In this document: positions 1 to 5,862 of the stretch, in pieces
How the letters are laid out: every line of letters starts with the position of its first letter
How positions within the stretch are numbered: position 1 is the first letter of the stretch
From: a bacterium
GTDB taxonomy: Bacteria > Cyanobacteriota > Vampirovibrionia > Gastranaerophilales > Gastranaerophilaceae
DNA length: 6,286 nt
NCBI GenBank assembly: GCA_017541565.1
Contig: JAFXYU010000093.1
Span: forward strand, 1-6,286
Direction: 5' to 3'
The notes under the pieces: model-generated
Seen by the model: only the letters and a program-made list of their open reading frames with translations
What the model was told of the DNA's origin: nothing
Database searches by the model: none
Position numbers and translations under genes: made by a program

Positions 1-747
1 ATCAATTTTAATTATTTTAACTTCAATAGTATCACCTAAAGTAATTACGTCTGACGGGTGTTTAATCCTTTGCCATGAAATTTCAGAAATAGGAAGAAGT
101 CCATCAATGCCGTTTATATCAACAAAAGCACCAAAATCTGTAATTCTTACAACGTTTCCTGAAACAACTTGACCTTCTTCAAGAGAAGAAAGAACATTAT
201 CTACAACTTGATCTCTTTGTTCTGCAACTGCTTGTCTTTGAGAAAGTATAAGTTTATTTTTCTTAGGATCTGCTTCGAGTACTTTAACTTCTATCTTTGT
301 ATCAACAAGACCTTCAAACGGAGTTCCGGTTCTCAGTTGTGAAGAAGGAATGAAACCTTTAAGATCCGCAATATCTACAAGAACGCCGCCTTTAACCGTG
401 GATACAACTTTAGCAAGAATTGTATCACCTTGTATTTTAGCATCGTTCAATTGAGCCCAAGCCTGTGCGTATGCAATTCTCTTCAGTGATAATTGCATAG
501 GATCTTCATTGTTTTCTTCTTTCAGTACATAAAATTCTCTTACGTCACCGACTTCGAGAGTTTCAGTGTCGTTTGAGAGTTCTTTTTCAGGAAGGAATGC
601 TTCCATTTTTGCGCCTTTAACGCTAACCAGATAACCTTCTGATTCTTTTTTAATAACCGTACCTTCAACGATATCGGCTACAGTATTGGATTTAGCAAAA
701 CTTTCTTCCAATAATTGTTCAAATTCATCAAGAACTTGTGTTGTCAT
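1..747 (-). CDS. rpsA: 30S ribosomal protein S1, N-terminal 249 residues (3' end outside window)
   Basis: Ribosomal protein S1 binds mRNA on the 30S subunit and helps place it for initiation. Translating the minus strand from the ATG at 747 gives an uninterrupted 249-residue frame that runs off the left edge. Three S1 (OB-fold) repeats are visible. A degenerate one covers about residues 24-95 (ADIVEGTVIKKESEGYLVSV). The second covers about 107-172 (GDTILAKVVSTVKGGVLVDI, then KGFIPSSQL and LILSQRQ). The third, cut by the edge, starts near 189 with EEGQVVSGNVVRITDFGAFV and continues GIDGLLPISEISW. The degenerate first repeat followed by canonical ones is typical of true S1 rather than a single-repeat RNA-binding protein. 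The start is fixed by a GGAGG eight bases upstream. The first 20 bases overlap the end of ispH in another frame, so translation is probably coupled to ispH. The total number of repeats cannot be told from this window. Confidence 0.95.
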   Translation of the reverse strand, partial: MTTQVLDEFEQLLEESFAKSNTVADIVEGTVIKKESEGYLVSVKGAKMEAFLPEKELSNDTETLEVGDVREFYVLKEENNEDPMQLSLKRIAYAQAWAQLNDAKIQGDTILAKVVSTVKGGVLVDIADLKGFIPSSQLRTGTPFEGLVDTKIEVKVLEADPKKNKLILSQRQAVAEQRDQVVDNVLSSLEEGQVVSGNVVRITDFGAFVDINGIDGLLPISEISWQRIKHPSDVITLGDTIEVKIIKID

Positions 748-1615
748 AATTGTGTCCTCCTTTTATTTTATTGATTACTTTATCTATTATTATTTGCGGG
801 GTTGATGCCCCTGCCGTAATTCCTATGTTAATTGCATTTTTGTAATAATCTGTTTCCAATTCTGCGTCATTTTCTATGTGAATCGTTTTTGTGCAATCTT
901 TTAATATTTCGGCCAAATGGGTTGTGTTGGCACTCTTTTTAGAACCGACCACAATCATAAGATCGCTCTCTTTTGCAAGTTCTTTTGCCTCTTTCTGCCG
1001 CATTGCCGTCGATTGACAGATTGTATTATGTATAAGAACTTCCTTTGCTATTGTATTGATGTAGTTAACTATATTATTTAATGAGGGTACCATCTGAGTT
1101 GTTTGAACAACTACTCCGACTTTTTTGTGTACTTTGATTTTTTCTTCAAAAGGCTTTAATTCTTCAATATTAGCGGCAACCGCAACGTTAGACGAATATA
1201 TGTCTGCGTTTGCTTTAATTGCCATAACTTCAGGATGATTTGATTTTCCTACAATTACAACAAAATAATCATTTTTTGCCAGTTCAATTGCCTTTTGTTG
1301 TACTTTTTTTACGTCGGGGCAGGTTAAATCGACAAGTTCAAATCCCGCATTTTTAATTTTGTCAAAAACATCAGGAGCCTCTCCATGGCTTCTTATTATA
1401 CAAATACCATTACCTTTCGGCGGAATCTCATATATAGTTTTAATCCCGAGAGATTCCAACTCATTTATAACATCTGTATTGTGTATTAATTCGCCTAAGA
1501 TGTAAATATTCTTTTCAGGGTTTTCATATTTGAGTTTTTTAGCGGTTTCGACAGCGCGCTTAACACCGTAACAAAAACCTGCAAACTTTGCTAATTTTAT
1601 ATTTTGATTGCTCAA
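728..1615 (-). CDS. ispH: 4-hydroxy-3-methylbut-2-enyl diphosphate reductase (IspH/LytB)
   Basis: IspH is the last enzyme of the MEP isoprenoid pathway: a cytosolic iron-sulfur enzyme that reduces HMBPP to IPP and DMAPP. All the expected residues are present in the 295-residue product. Cluster cysteines are C15 (AGFCYGVKRA), C99 (DLTCPDV) and C200 (NTICQST). Substrate-pocket histidines are H45 (ELIHNTD), H77 (RSHGE) and H127 (NHPEV). The catalytic glutamate is E129, a threonine lies in QTTQ (171-174), S228-A-N230 is present, and S271 lies in GAST. Length is normal for a stand-alone enzyme, with no fused S1 domains. The start is TTG: a TAG lies in frame at 1643-1645, and TTG is the only ordinary start codon between that stop and the conserved AGFC motif. 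The Shine-Dalgarno is weak (AAGAAAG about 12 bases upstream). The gene ends 20 bases inside rpsA, so the two form one operon. Confidence 0.96.
   Translation of the reverse strand: MSNQNIKLAKFAGFCYGVKRAVETAKKLKYENPEKNIYILGELIHNTDVINELESLGIKTIYEIPPKGNGICIIRSHGEAPDVFDKIKNAGFELVDLTCPDVKKVQQKAIELAKNDYFVVIVGKSNHPEVMAIKANADIYSSNVAVAANIEELKPFEEKIKVHKKVGVVVQTTQMVPSLNNIVNYINTIAKEVLIHNTICQSTAMRQKEAKELAKESDLMIVVGSKKSANTTHLAEILKDCTKTIHIENDAELETDYYKNAINIGITAGASTPQIIIDKVINKIKGGHNYDNTSS
756..760 (-). promoter_or_regulatory. Shine-Dalgarno site of rpsA inside the ispH coding end
   Basis: The minus strand reads GGAGG here, eight bases before the ATG at 747. It is the strongest ribosome binding site in the window. 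It lies wholly within the last codons of ispH, so ribosomes finishing ispH pass over it. This fits translational coupling and also lets rpsA be translated more strongly than ispH from the same message. Confidence 0.85.
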
Positions 1616-1641
1616 AAATTTATATTTCGCTTTCTTAGTGG

Positions 1642-1680
1642 ACTAGAGAGGGCAATTTGAGTACAAATACCCTTCTCAGT
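1642..1680 (-). promoter_or_regulatory. Long stem-loop in the ispH leader
   Basis: On the minus strand this stretch can fold into one interrupted hairpin. From outside in the pairs are ACT/AGT, GAGA/TCTC, GGG/CCC and ATTTG/CAAAT around a TACT loop, with a bulged A, a bulged T and a small internal loop. That is 15 pairs in 39 bases. It lies between the likely ispH promoter and the TTG start, about 27 bases before the start codon, and is not followed by a T-run, so it is not a terminator for ispH. A role in mRNA stability or control of ispH-rpsA is an inference; it matches no riboswitch I recognise. Confidence 0.5.
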
Positions 1681-1691
1681 AATATTATTAA

Positions 1692-1697
1692 ATTATA
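1692..1697 (-). promoter_or_regulatory. Likely -10 element of the ispH-rpsA promoter
   Basis: The minus strand reads TATAAT, a perfect -10 match, about 75 bases before the ispH start. No good -35 box lies 16-18 bases upstream. An alternative reading pairs TTTACT at 1710-1715 with the overlapping TTTAAT at 1687-1692 at 17-base spacing. Either way transcription would start near 1680-1686, just before the leader stem-loop and after the terminator of the upstream gene. Confidence 0.5.
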
Positions 1698-1721
1698 AAC
1701 ATATTAAAAAGTAAAGCGCGG

Positions 1722-1752
1722 ATAAAAAGAAAAACCGCTTCTTTTCAAGCGG
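1722..1752 (-). terminator. Intrinsic terminator of the 1828-3018 gene
   Basis: On the minus strand CCGCTT (1752-1747) and AAGCGG (1740-1735) form a six-pair stem around a six-base loop, followed directly by TTTTTCTTTTT. This is a standard rho-independent terminator about 75 bases after the stop codon of the uncharacterised gene. It isolates that gene from the ispH promoter just downstream. Confidence 0.82.
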
Positions 1753-1786
1753 CGCTGGGAAAATAAGGAAAAGGGATACTTATATA

Positions 1787-1812
1787 CTGCGTAATTTCAC
1801 AATTCAACGCAG
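1787..1812 (-). other. 3' UTR hairpin with GNRA-type loop
   Basis: Fifteen bases past the stop codon of the 1828-3018 gene, the minus strand can pair CTGCGT with ACGCAG, then AATT with AATT across a two-base bulge, closing on a GTGA tetraloop (GNRA class). No T-run follows on the minus strand. It may protect the mRNA 3' end or add to the terminator downstream. On the plus strand an AT-rich run with six Ts follows, so weak termination in that direction is also possible. Confidence 0.45.
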
Positions 1813-1827
1813 AATTATTTTTTGCTC

Positions 1828-3018
1828 TTAACTGAAAATACCAAATGTTCTTTCAATATTATCTTCTTTTACTTTTTTTACTGAGTCCATTTCTGTTTTT
1901 AATGCACTTCTCTCTGTTTCAAGTTTCTTTAAATCCTGATCGAATTTTTTATCCTTGTTATTGATTATGCTTAATTCGTGTTCATATTCCGCTTCGGCTT
2001 TTTTCAAATCTGCTTCATCCGAAACTTCTTGCAAATAGTTGTTGCTTGAAGAAGTTGCAACACTGGTTTCTTTCCACCCTGTTTTATTATCTACCCACAT
2101 ATCAATGAGCATTTGACCGGAGCCTACAACCATATTAAACCATTCATTTCCCGTATTGCCGTCAGGAGAAACACTCGAAATACTAACGCAACCGCCTGCA
2201 TTATGTATTTCTTCAAACAGTCTTACATAGTAGTCGAATTTACTTTTTGTATCGGCCCAGTCTTTGTTTACAAATTCTTTTTCTACATTTCCGCCAATGG
2301 TTTTATTATCAGGATCCGATTTATCTAAAATCATATAGTTGTAAATATCACCACCATAATATGAGTATAATTTTTCACGATAAGCATAATAAGCATCTCG
2401 TTTTTCCGAAATGCTTTGTGCATTTTCAAAATCTTCTTTAAGTTTGCTCAAACCATATACATCATTTGCGGTAACTATATTGTCGTAAACATATTCTTCA
2501 ACATCTGTCATTAACAAACTTTTTTCTTTTCCGTCCCAGTCTTCAATTGAATCTTCTCCTCGTTCATCCGTTCCGACTCCGAGAGCCATCCCTTCACGCC
2601 CGCCGTAACTTCCGTCATCAAGGTTCCAACTGAAGTTTTCTTCAAGTCCCAGCATTGCCCAAGCAAAAGCGTATTTATCGTTAGAAAAACCGCCATTTGT
2701 GTACACATCATACACATCCTCCGGAACTACGATTTTTCCTGTATCTGCCATTTTTAAAGCATATTGTTGTGTTCTAGAAGGATCGTAAGTGCAAACAGAC
2801 TGAAACGTCGCATCAACGTAGGTTCTTGTTAATCCGTTATTTCCGACAGCAACCTGAATTTTTTTTGCATCCAATTTTTCTATGTAATCTTCATAGACAT
2901 CATCTCTTTGCGTGGCAAGTTGAACCTTCGCGTTTTCGATTGCCTGTGCTTTAAGTTCGACATCATGCATTCGCGCAGTAATTGTTAATAGTCTTGCTTG
3001 TGATGCTGCCATTCCCAT
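1828..3018 (-). CDS. Uncharacterised 396-residue protein with conserved-looking MGMAASQARLL N-terminus and helical ends
   Basis: I cannot assign a function. The product has no signal peptide, membrane segment or catalytic motif that I recognise. Residues 1-50 look like a long amphipathic helix (MGMAASQARLLTITARMHDVE, then QAIENAKVQLATQ). The middle, about 55-320, is acidic and rich in Asp, Tyr, Gly and Trp (for example FAWAMLGLEENF at 118-129). Residues about 334-390 are highly charged with coiled-coil character (KKAEAEYEHEL to IERTFGIFS at the very end). Two terminal helices framing a variable core recall flagellar axial proteins and type III secretion substrates; that is analogy, not homology. 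From memory, similar N-termini occur in uncharacterised proteins of gut Gastranaerophilales. The first ATG is preferred because AAGGAAA lies about 10 bases upstream; the second ATG (residue 3) has no spaced ribosome binding site. It has its own promoter (3117-3145) and terminator (1722-1752), so it may be monocistronic. Confidence 0.85.
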   Translation of the reverse strand: MGMAASQARLLTITARMHDVELKAQAIENAKVQLATQRDDVYEDYIEKLDAKKIQVAVGNNGLTRTYVDATFQSVCTYDPSRTQQYALKMADTGKIVVPEDVYDVYTNGGFSNDKYAFAWAMLGLEENFSWNLDDGSYGGREGMALGVGTDERGEDSIEDWDGKEKSLLMTDVEEYVYDNIVTANDVYGLSKLKEDFENAQSISEKRDAYYAYREKLYSYYGGDIYNYMILDKSDPDNKTIGGNVEKEFVNKDWADTKSKFDYYVRLFEEIHNAGGCVSISSVSPDGNTGNEWFNMVVGSGQMLIDMWVDNKTGWKETSVATSSSNNYLQEVSDEADLKKAEAEYEHELSIINNKDKKFDQDLKKLETERSALKTEMDSVKKVKEDNIERTFGIFS

Positions 3019-3116
3019 GGTTGAATGTTTCCTTATTCGTTATCCCAATAATATTTACGGCATTTTTTCCATAAACTTTAGTAATTTATTGATAATCGTT
3101 ACAAAACTTAATATTA

Positions 3117-3145
3117 ATTCTAGTATTTATTAAGTAATGTAACAA
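3117..3145 (-). promoter_or_regulatory. Sigma-70-type promoter of the 1828-3018 gene
   Basis: The minus strand has TTGTTA (3145-3140) as -35 and TAGAAT (3122-3117) as -10, 17 bases apart. These match consensus at four and five of six positions. Transcription would begin near 3110 and leave a 5' leader of about 90 bases. The region is very AT-rich, so chance matches are likely; another pair (TTGTAA with TAAAGT) lies slightly closer to the gene. Confidence 0.5.
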
Positions 3146-3177
3146 TTTTTATAAATCTTGAAATTAGATATTTTAAA

Positions 3178-3274
3178 TATACTTTGTATATATGTAAGAT
3201 GTAAAAAAGAGTTTAAATCCCTAAATCCCTTCCTAATTTTATTTTCCGCTTCTCGTCCGCGAGAAGTTTTTTTT
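3178..3274 (+). ncRNA. Candidate small RNA ending at the plus-strand terminator (boundaries uncertain)
   Basis: A strong plus-strand terminator at 3249-3274 has no plus-strand gene before it. The stretch just upstream carries a tandem TAAATCCC (3214-3221 and 3222-3229) followed by TTCC, giving a C-rich unpaired segment able to pair with Shine-Dalgarno sequences, as the UCCC-type motifs of some Gram-positive regulatory RNAs do. The promoter is unconvincing: TTGAAA (3158-3163) with TATACT (3178-3183) is spaced by only 14 bases. The 5' end given here is a guess. No reading frame of note lies inside: the ATGs at 3193 and 3200 are each followed directly by TAA. Alternatively the hairpin only blocks antisense transcription into the radical SAM gene. 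Confidence 0.3.
3249..3274 (+). terminator. Plus-strand intrinsic terminator facing the radical SAM gene end
   Basis: CTTCTCG (3249-3255) and CGAGAAG (3260-3266) form a perfect seven-pair stem on a TCCG tetraloop, followed by eight Ts. Read on the minus strand the stem is preceded by As and followed by CGGAAAATAAAA, so it should terminate only plus-strand transcription. The T-run overlaps the complement of the radical SAM stop codon. No minus-strand terminator was found after the radical SAM gene, so that operon may read through into the gene at 1828-3018. Confidence 0.72.
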
Positions 3275-4739
3275 ATTCATTTACAAATTTTAAAAGTCGG
3301 TTGTATTCTTTGATTAGCAGTTCTTTTCTTGGTTCTATTTCAATGCAATCCCAGGGGAGTTCTTCTGTAAAATCATAGCCGTCTATTGTTTTATTTATAT
3401 CAATATTAAGTTCTTTTATACCTGATTTGTATGCTCCGATTTTGCCGCCGTTTTTGTATACATAAACAAGAAGTGGTGTTATATTTTTATCTGCTCGGGA
3501 AAGCACAGTCTGCCAGAAGTCCCATTTTGGGCTGGAAAATTTGGATTTTATGCCAATTTTTGAGAGTTCCTTTTCTAAATATTTTTGTTTTGATTCTAAG
3601 CTTTTTGTATTTTCTCTTTTTGCCCATTGAAAAGGTGTATTTGGTTTTGGAACAAACGTGGAAAAAGAGAACTCAATATTAAATCCTTTATTTTCAGATT
3701 TTATTTTTTTACCAAGCCTTATAAATTCGTCGATATCTTTTTGTGTTTCACTTGGTATTCCAATCATTGAGTATACTTTCAGACCTTTCAATCCGTTCTC
3801 TCTTGAAATTTTAACAGCATTTAGAATTTGTTTTTCCGTAATATTTTTATTAATAAATTTTCTCAGTCTTTCACTGGCTGCTTCAATCGCTATTGTTGAA
3901 TTTTTTTGTCCGCCAAGGACAAGTGTTTGTACCATTTCAGGAGTAACAGAGTCTGCTCTTAGTGATGAGATTCCCAGTTGGATATTATTTCCTGATTCTA
4001 TTTTATCTCTTATGTATTTCATAATATTATTAAACTTCGGGTGTGCGCTGATTTGTGCGCCCAAAAGGGCAATTTTATTTGTTTTCGAAAGTCCCAAGTC
4101 AATACTTTCAATGATTTTTTCGTAGTCGTAGTTTCTAAAAGGCAGGTTTGTATATGATGCTGTACAAAATGCGCATCTGTTCATACATCCTCTTGCGGTT
4201 TCTATTATAAATGTATTTTTGAAATAACTGTTGTTGTTTACTATTGGTGAATATATAACTCTTTCAAGTTTTTCTGTTACTTTTTTTGTTTTTCTGCCTG
4301 CAAAATATACACCTTCAATATCTTTTAGTTTATTTAAAGCGGACTCCTTATTATTGTTGTTTATTATATTTAGAATATTTCGAAAATTTCCTTCTCCGTC
4401 GCCGATTATCATAAAATCTAAAAAATCTTCATAAGGTCTTGGGTTTGTTGTGATAACCGGACCGCCCGCAAAAATTAACGGATACTTTTCACCTCTGTCG
4501 CTTTTATAGAAGGGAATGTTAAGTTTATCTAATATTTCCAACATGCCGAGATAGTCAAAATCAAATGACATTGAAAAAGCAATAGCATCAATGTTATTGT
4601 TTCTTACTATATCGGTGTCAGTTGAAATTCGTGTAACATTTATCTCATTTGTTTCTTCGGCAATTTTGCACAGCCACATAAATCCTATCGATGAAAGTGC
4701 AAATTCTTCTTTTGCAGGGTATGCCATCAATAGATTCAT
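3273..4739 (-). CDS. Radical SAM protein with N-terminal B12-binding-like domain (TIGR03960-like)
   Basis: The 488-residue product is a radical SAM enzyme of unknown substrate. Residues 1-130 resemble the Rossmann-like cobalamin-binding domain found before many radical SAM cores (FAGGPVITTNPRP at 90-102, IGDGEG at 112-117), but the DxHxxG cobalamin-ligand motif is absent, so B12 binding is doubtful. The cluster motif is C185-x3-C189-x2-C192 in ETARGCMNRCAFC. Later core motifs are LGAQISAH (226-233), SSLRAD (258-263), AIEAASERLRKFINK (284-298) and MIGIPSET (325-332). PKPNTPFQW (364-372) and ELPWDCIE near the C-terminus recall the TIGR03960 family, whose members are usually longer as I recall; assignment is from memory. 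The gene starts 11 bases after the permease stop, with GAGG beginning right at that stop, so the two are one operon. Substrate cannot be inferred from this context; tRNA or rRNA modification is one possibility. Confidence 0.9.
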   Translation of the reverse strand: MNLLMAYPAKEEFALSSIGFMWLCKIAEETNEINVTRISTDTDIVRNNNIDAIAFSMSFDFDYLGMLEILDKLNIPFYKSDRGEKYPLIFAGGPVITTNPRPYEDFLDFMIIGDGEGNFRNILNIINNNNKESALNKLKDIEGVYFAGRKTKKVTEKLERVIYSPIVNNNSYFKNTFIIETARGCMNRCAFCTASYTNLPFRNYDYEKIIESIDLGLSKTNKIALLGAQISAHPKFNNIMKYIRDKIESGNNIQLGISSLRADSVTPEMVQTLVLGGQKNSTIAIEAASERLRKFINKNITEKQILNAVKISRENGLKGLKVYSMIGIPSETQKDIDEFIRLGKKIKSENKGFNIEFSFSTFVPKPNTPFQWAKRENTKSLESKQKYLEKELSKIGIKSKFSSPKWDFWQTVLSRADKNITPLLVYVYKNGGKIGAYKSGIKELNIDINKTIDGYDFTEELPWDCIEIEPRKELLIKEYNRLLKFVNE

Positions 4740-4750
4740 ATCGCATCCTC

Positions 4751-5776
4751 TTAGTTATTGATACTTTTTATGTACAATTCTTCAATCAACACACAAACGG
4801 TTGCTGCTATTGCAGGCGCAAAAACAACCCCAATTATACCGAGATATTGAGCGGTAACAAAAAGGAAGAAATATATAATAAGCGGGTGTAAATCCATAAA
4901 TTTGCTAAAAATATATGGTCTGACAAGGTTATTTTCAGCCCATTGTGCCAACGCAAAGACGAGAATTACCAAGCCGATTTTTAACGCTCCAAATTTATAA
5001 ACTGCAAGTATAATGACCACTAGAGCCGCAGCAGGACCGATAATCGGAATAATGTCAAAAACTGCCGTAATTAAGCCGAGTATAAGTGCGTAATCGATAC
5101 CTAAAACAGCCAATCCCAAAAATATGATAAAACCGACGCTTACCATCGTAACTATTTGTGCAACTACATAACCGCCGATTTTTTGAGAAATTGATTTGAT
5201 TATATCTTCGGCTTTCTGCTTCATGTTGTTCGGGAATAAACTAAGATAACCTTTTTTTAGGGTTTCTCTGTCTGCAAGCATATAATAAATAATCAAACAT
5301 GCCGCAAGAAAATATATTAATCCCGACGCTAAATTTTTACTTATATTTATTGACTGAGTAACAATATTTGAAGTTACATCTCCTGCTGATGAAACAATTG
5401 CGCCGAAATCAACTTGGTGAAGATTATTACCGGCAAAAAACGGGATTCCGCTTAAATATGTTTTAAACTGTACAAAGTGTTCGGGAATAACGTCCACTAA
5501 TGATTTAATTTGGTGTCCACCCATAATTATTATCGGGATTAAGAATGACGTAAATATGAGTAATCCTGAGATTAATACGATTCCGGATGCCAATTCCCGG
5601 TTGATTTTTTTTGATAATTTGTTAACAAGAGGATTCAATGAACAGGATATTACATAGGATGCAAAAAATAGTATTGCAATATCTTTGATTTTAAATATAA
5701 AATTCAAAAAAAGTATCATAATTATGAAAAAAATTATGTTTTTAATAGTTATATGTTGTTTAAAAAAATCAATCAT
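4751..5776 (-). CDS. AI-2E family membrane permease (PF01594-type)
   Basis: This 341-residue protein is an integral membrane protein of the family that includes TqsA, YdiK, PerM and YtvI. Members have been linked to autoinducer-2 export or ion/proton exchange, and substrates differ, so no specific substrate is claimed. The pattern is typical: hydrophobic segments at about 13-28, 32-47 and 64-85, a long amphipathic extramembrane stretch at 88-150, then segments near 152-168, 205-225, 228-260, 263-285 and 295-332. Family hallmarks are GGYVVAQ (201-207), the FDIIPIIGP loop (240-248) and a C-terminal GVVFAPAIAA segment. Length is normal. The ATG at 5776 follows GGAGT by four bases, and a perfect extended -10 box lies just upstream. 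The gene is first in the operon with the radical SAM gene; no functional link between the two is evident. Confidence 0.92.
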   Translation of the reverse strand: MIDFFKQHITIKNIIFFIIMILFLNFIFKIKDIAILFFASYVISCSLNPLVNKLSKKINRELASGIVLISGLLIFTSFLIPIIIMGGHQIKSLVDVIPEHFVQFKTYLSGIPFFAGNNLHQVDFGAIVSSAGDVTSNIVTQSINISKNLASGLIYFLAACLIIYYMLADRETLKKGYLSLFPNNMKQKAEDIIKSISQKIGGYVVAQIVTMVSVGFIIFLGLAVLGIDYALILGLITAVFDIIPIIGPAAALVVIILAVYKFGALKIGLVILVFALAQWAENNLVRPYIFSKFMDLHPLIIYFFLFVTAQYLGIIGVVFAPAIAATVCVLIEELYIKSINN

Positions 5777-5798
5777 TTTTACTCCTTATTTCATTGCG

Positions 5799-5807
5799 AT
5801 TATATCA
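5799..5807 (-). promoter_or_regulatory. Extended -10 promoter of the permease-radical SAM operon
   Basis: The minus strand reads TGATATAAT: a perfect -10 hexamer (5804-5799) preceded by TG one base away, the extended -10 signature. There is no good -35 at normal spacing, as expected for this class. Transcription would start near 5792, giving a short leader of about 16 bases that contains the GGAGT ribosome binding site. Confidence 0.72.
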
Positions 5808-5827
5808 TAAAATTCCCCGCCTTGATA

Positions 5828-5856
5828 TTCAATTATCCTAAAATTAATGCTAGAAT
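5828..5856 (+). promoter_or_regulatory. Possible promoter of the ABC ATPase gene
   Basis: TAGAAT (5851-5856) preceded by TGC forms an extended -10 on the plus strand. A poor -35 (TTCAAT, 5828-5833) sits 17 bases upstream. The expected start of transcription falls at or next to the A of the ATG at 5863, so a message from this promoter would have almost no leader. A promoter further upstream cannot be excluded, though the divergent promoter occupies that space. Confidence 0.45.
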
Positions 5857-5862
5857 ACTCTT

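Noticed and set aside
1642..1680. Inverted repeat considered as an insertion sequence end or attachment site
   Set aside because: It is a single local hairpin with no transposase, no second copy and no target duplication in the window; a structured leader explains it better.
2113..2441. Two plus-strand frames of 71 and 64 codons inside the unknown gene
   Set aside because: Both are antisense to a long continuous frame with a promoter, ribosome binding site and terminator; neither has a plausible start site or domain.
2511..2717. Minus-strand frame of 68 codons in another phase within the unknown gene
   Set aside because: It is a same-strand out-of-phase shadow of the 396-residue frame with no ribosome binding site.
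3089..3102. GATAATCGTTAC stretch resembling half of a Fur box
   Set aside because: Only one imperfect half-site is present in very AT-rich DNA, and the nearby gene has no link to iron.
3214..3229. Tandem TAAATCCC considered as a CRISPR or iteron repeat
   Set aside because: There are only two eight-base units with no spacers and no nearby replication or Cas gene.
3658..4125. Plus-strand open frame of 155 codons
   Set aside because: It lies fully antisense to the radical SAM gene, whose protein has clear family motifs. Its translation is a hydrophobic, low-complexity shadow with no recognisable domain and no ribosome binding site.
4691..4891. Plus-strand frame of 66 codons across the permease-radical SAM junction
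   Set aside because: It is antisense to two well-supported genes and has no coding signals of its own.
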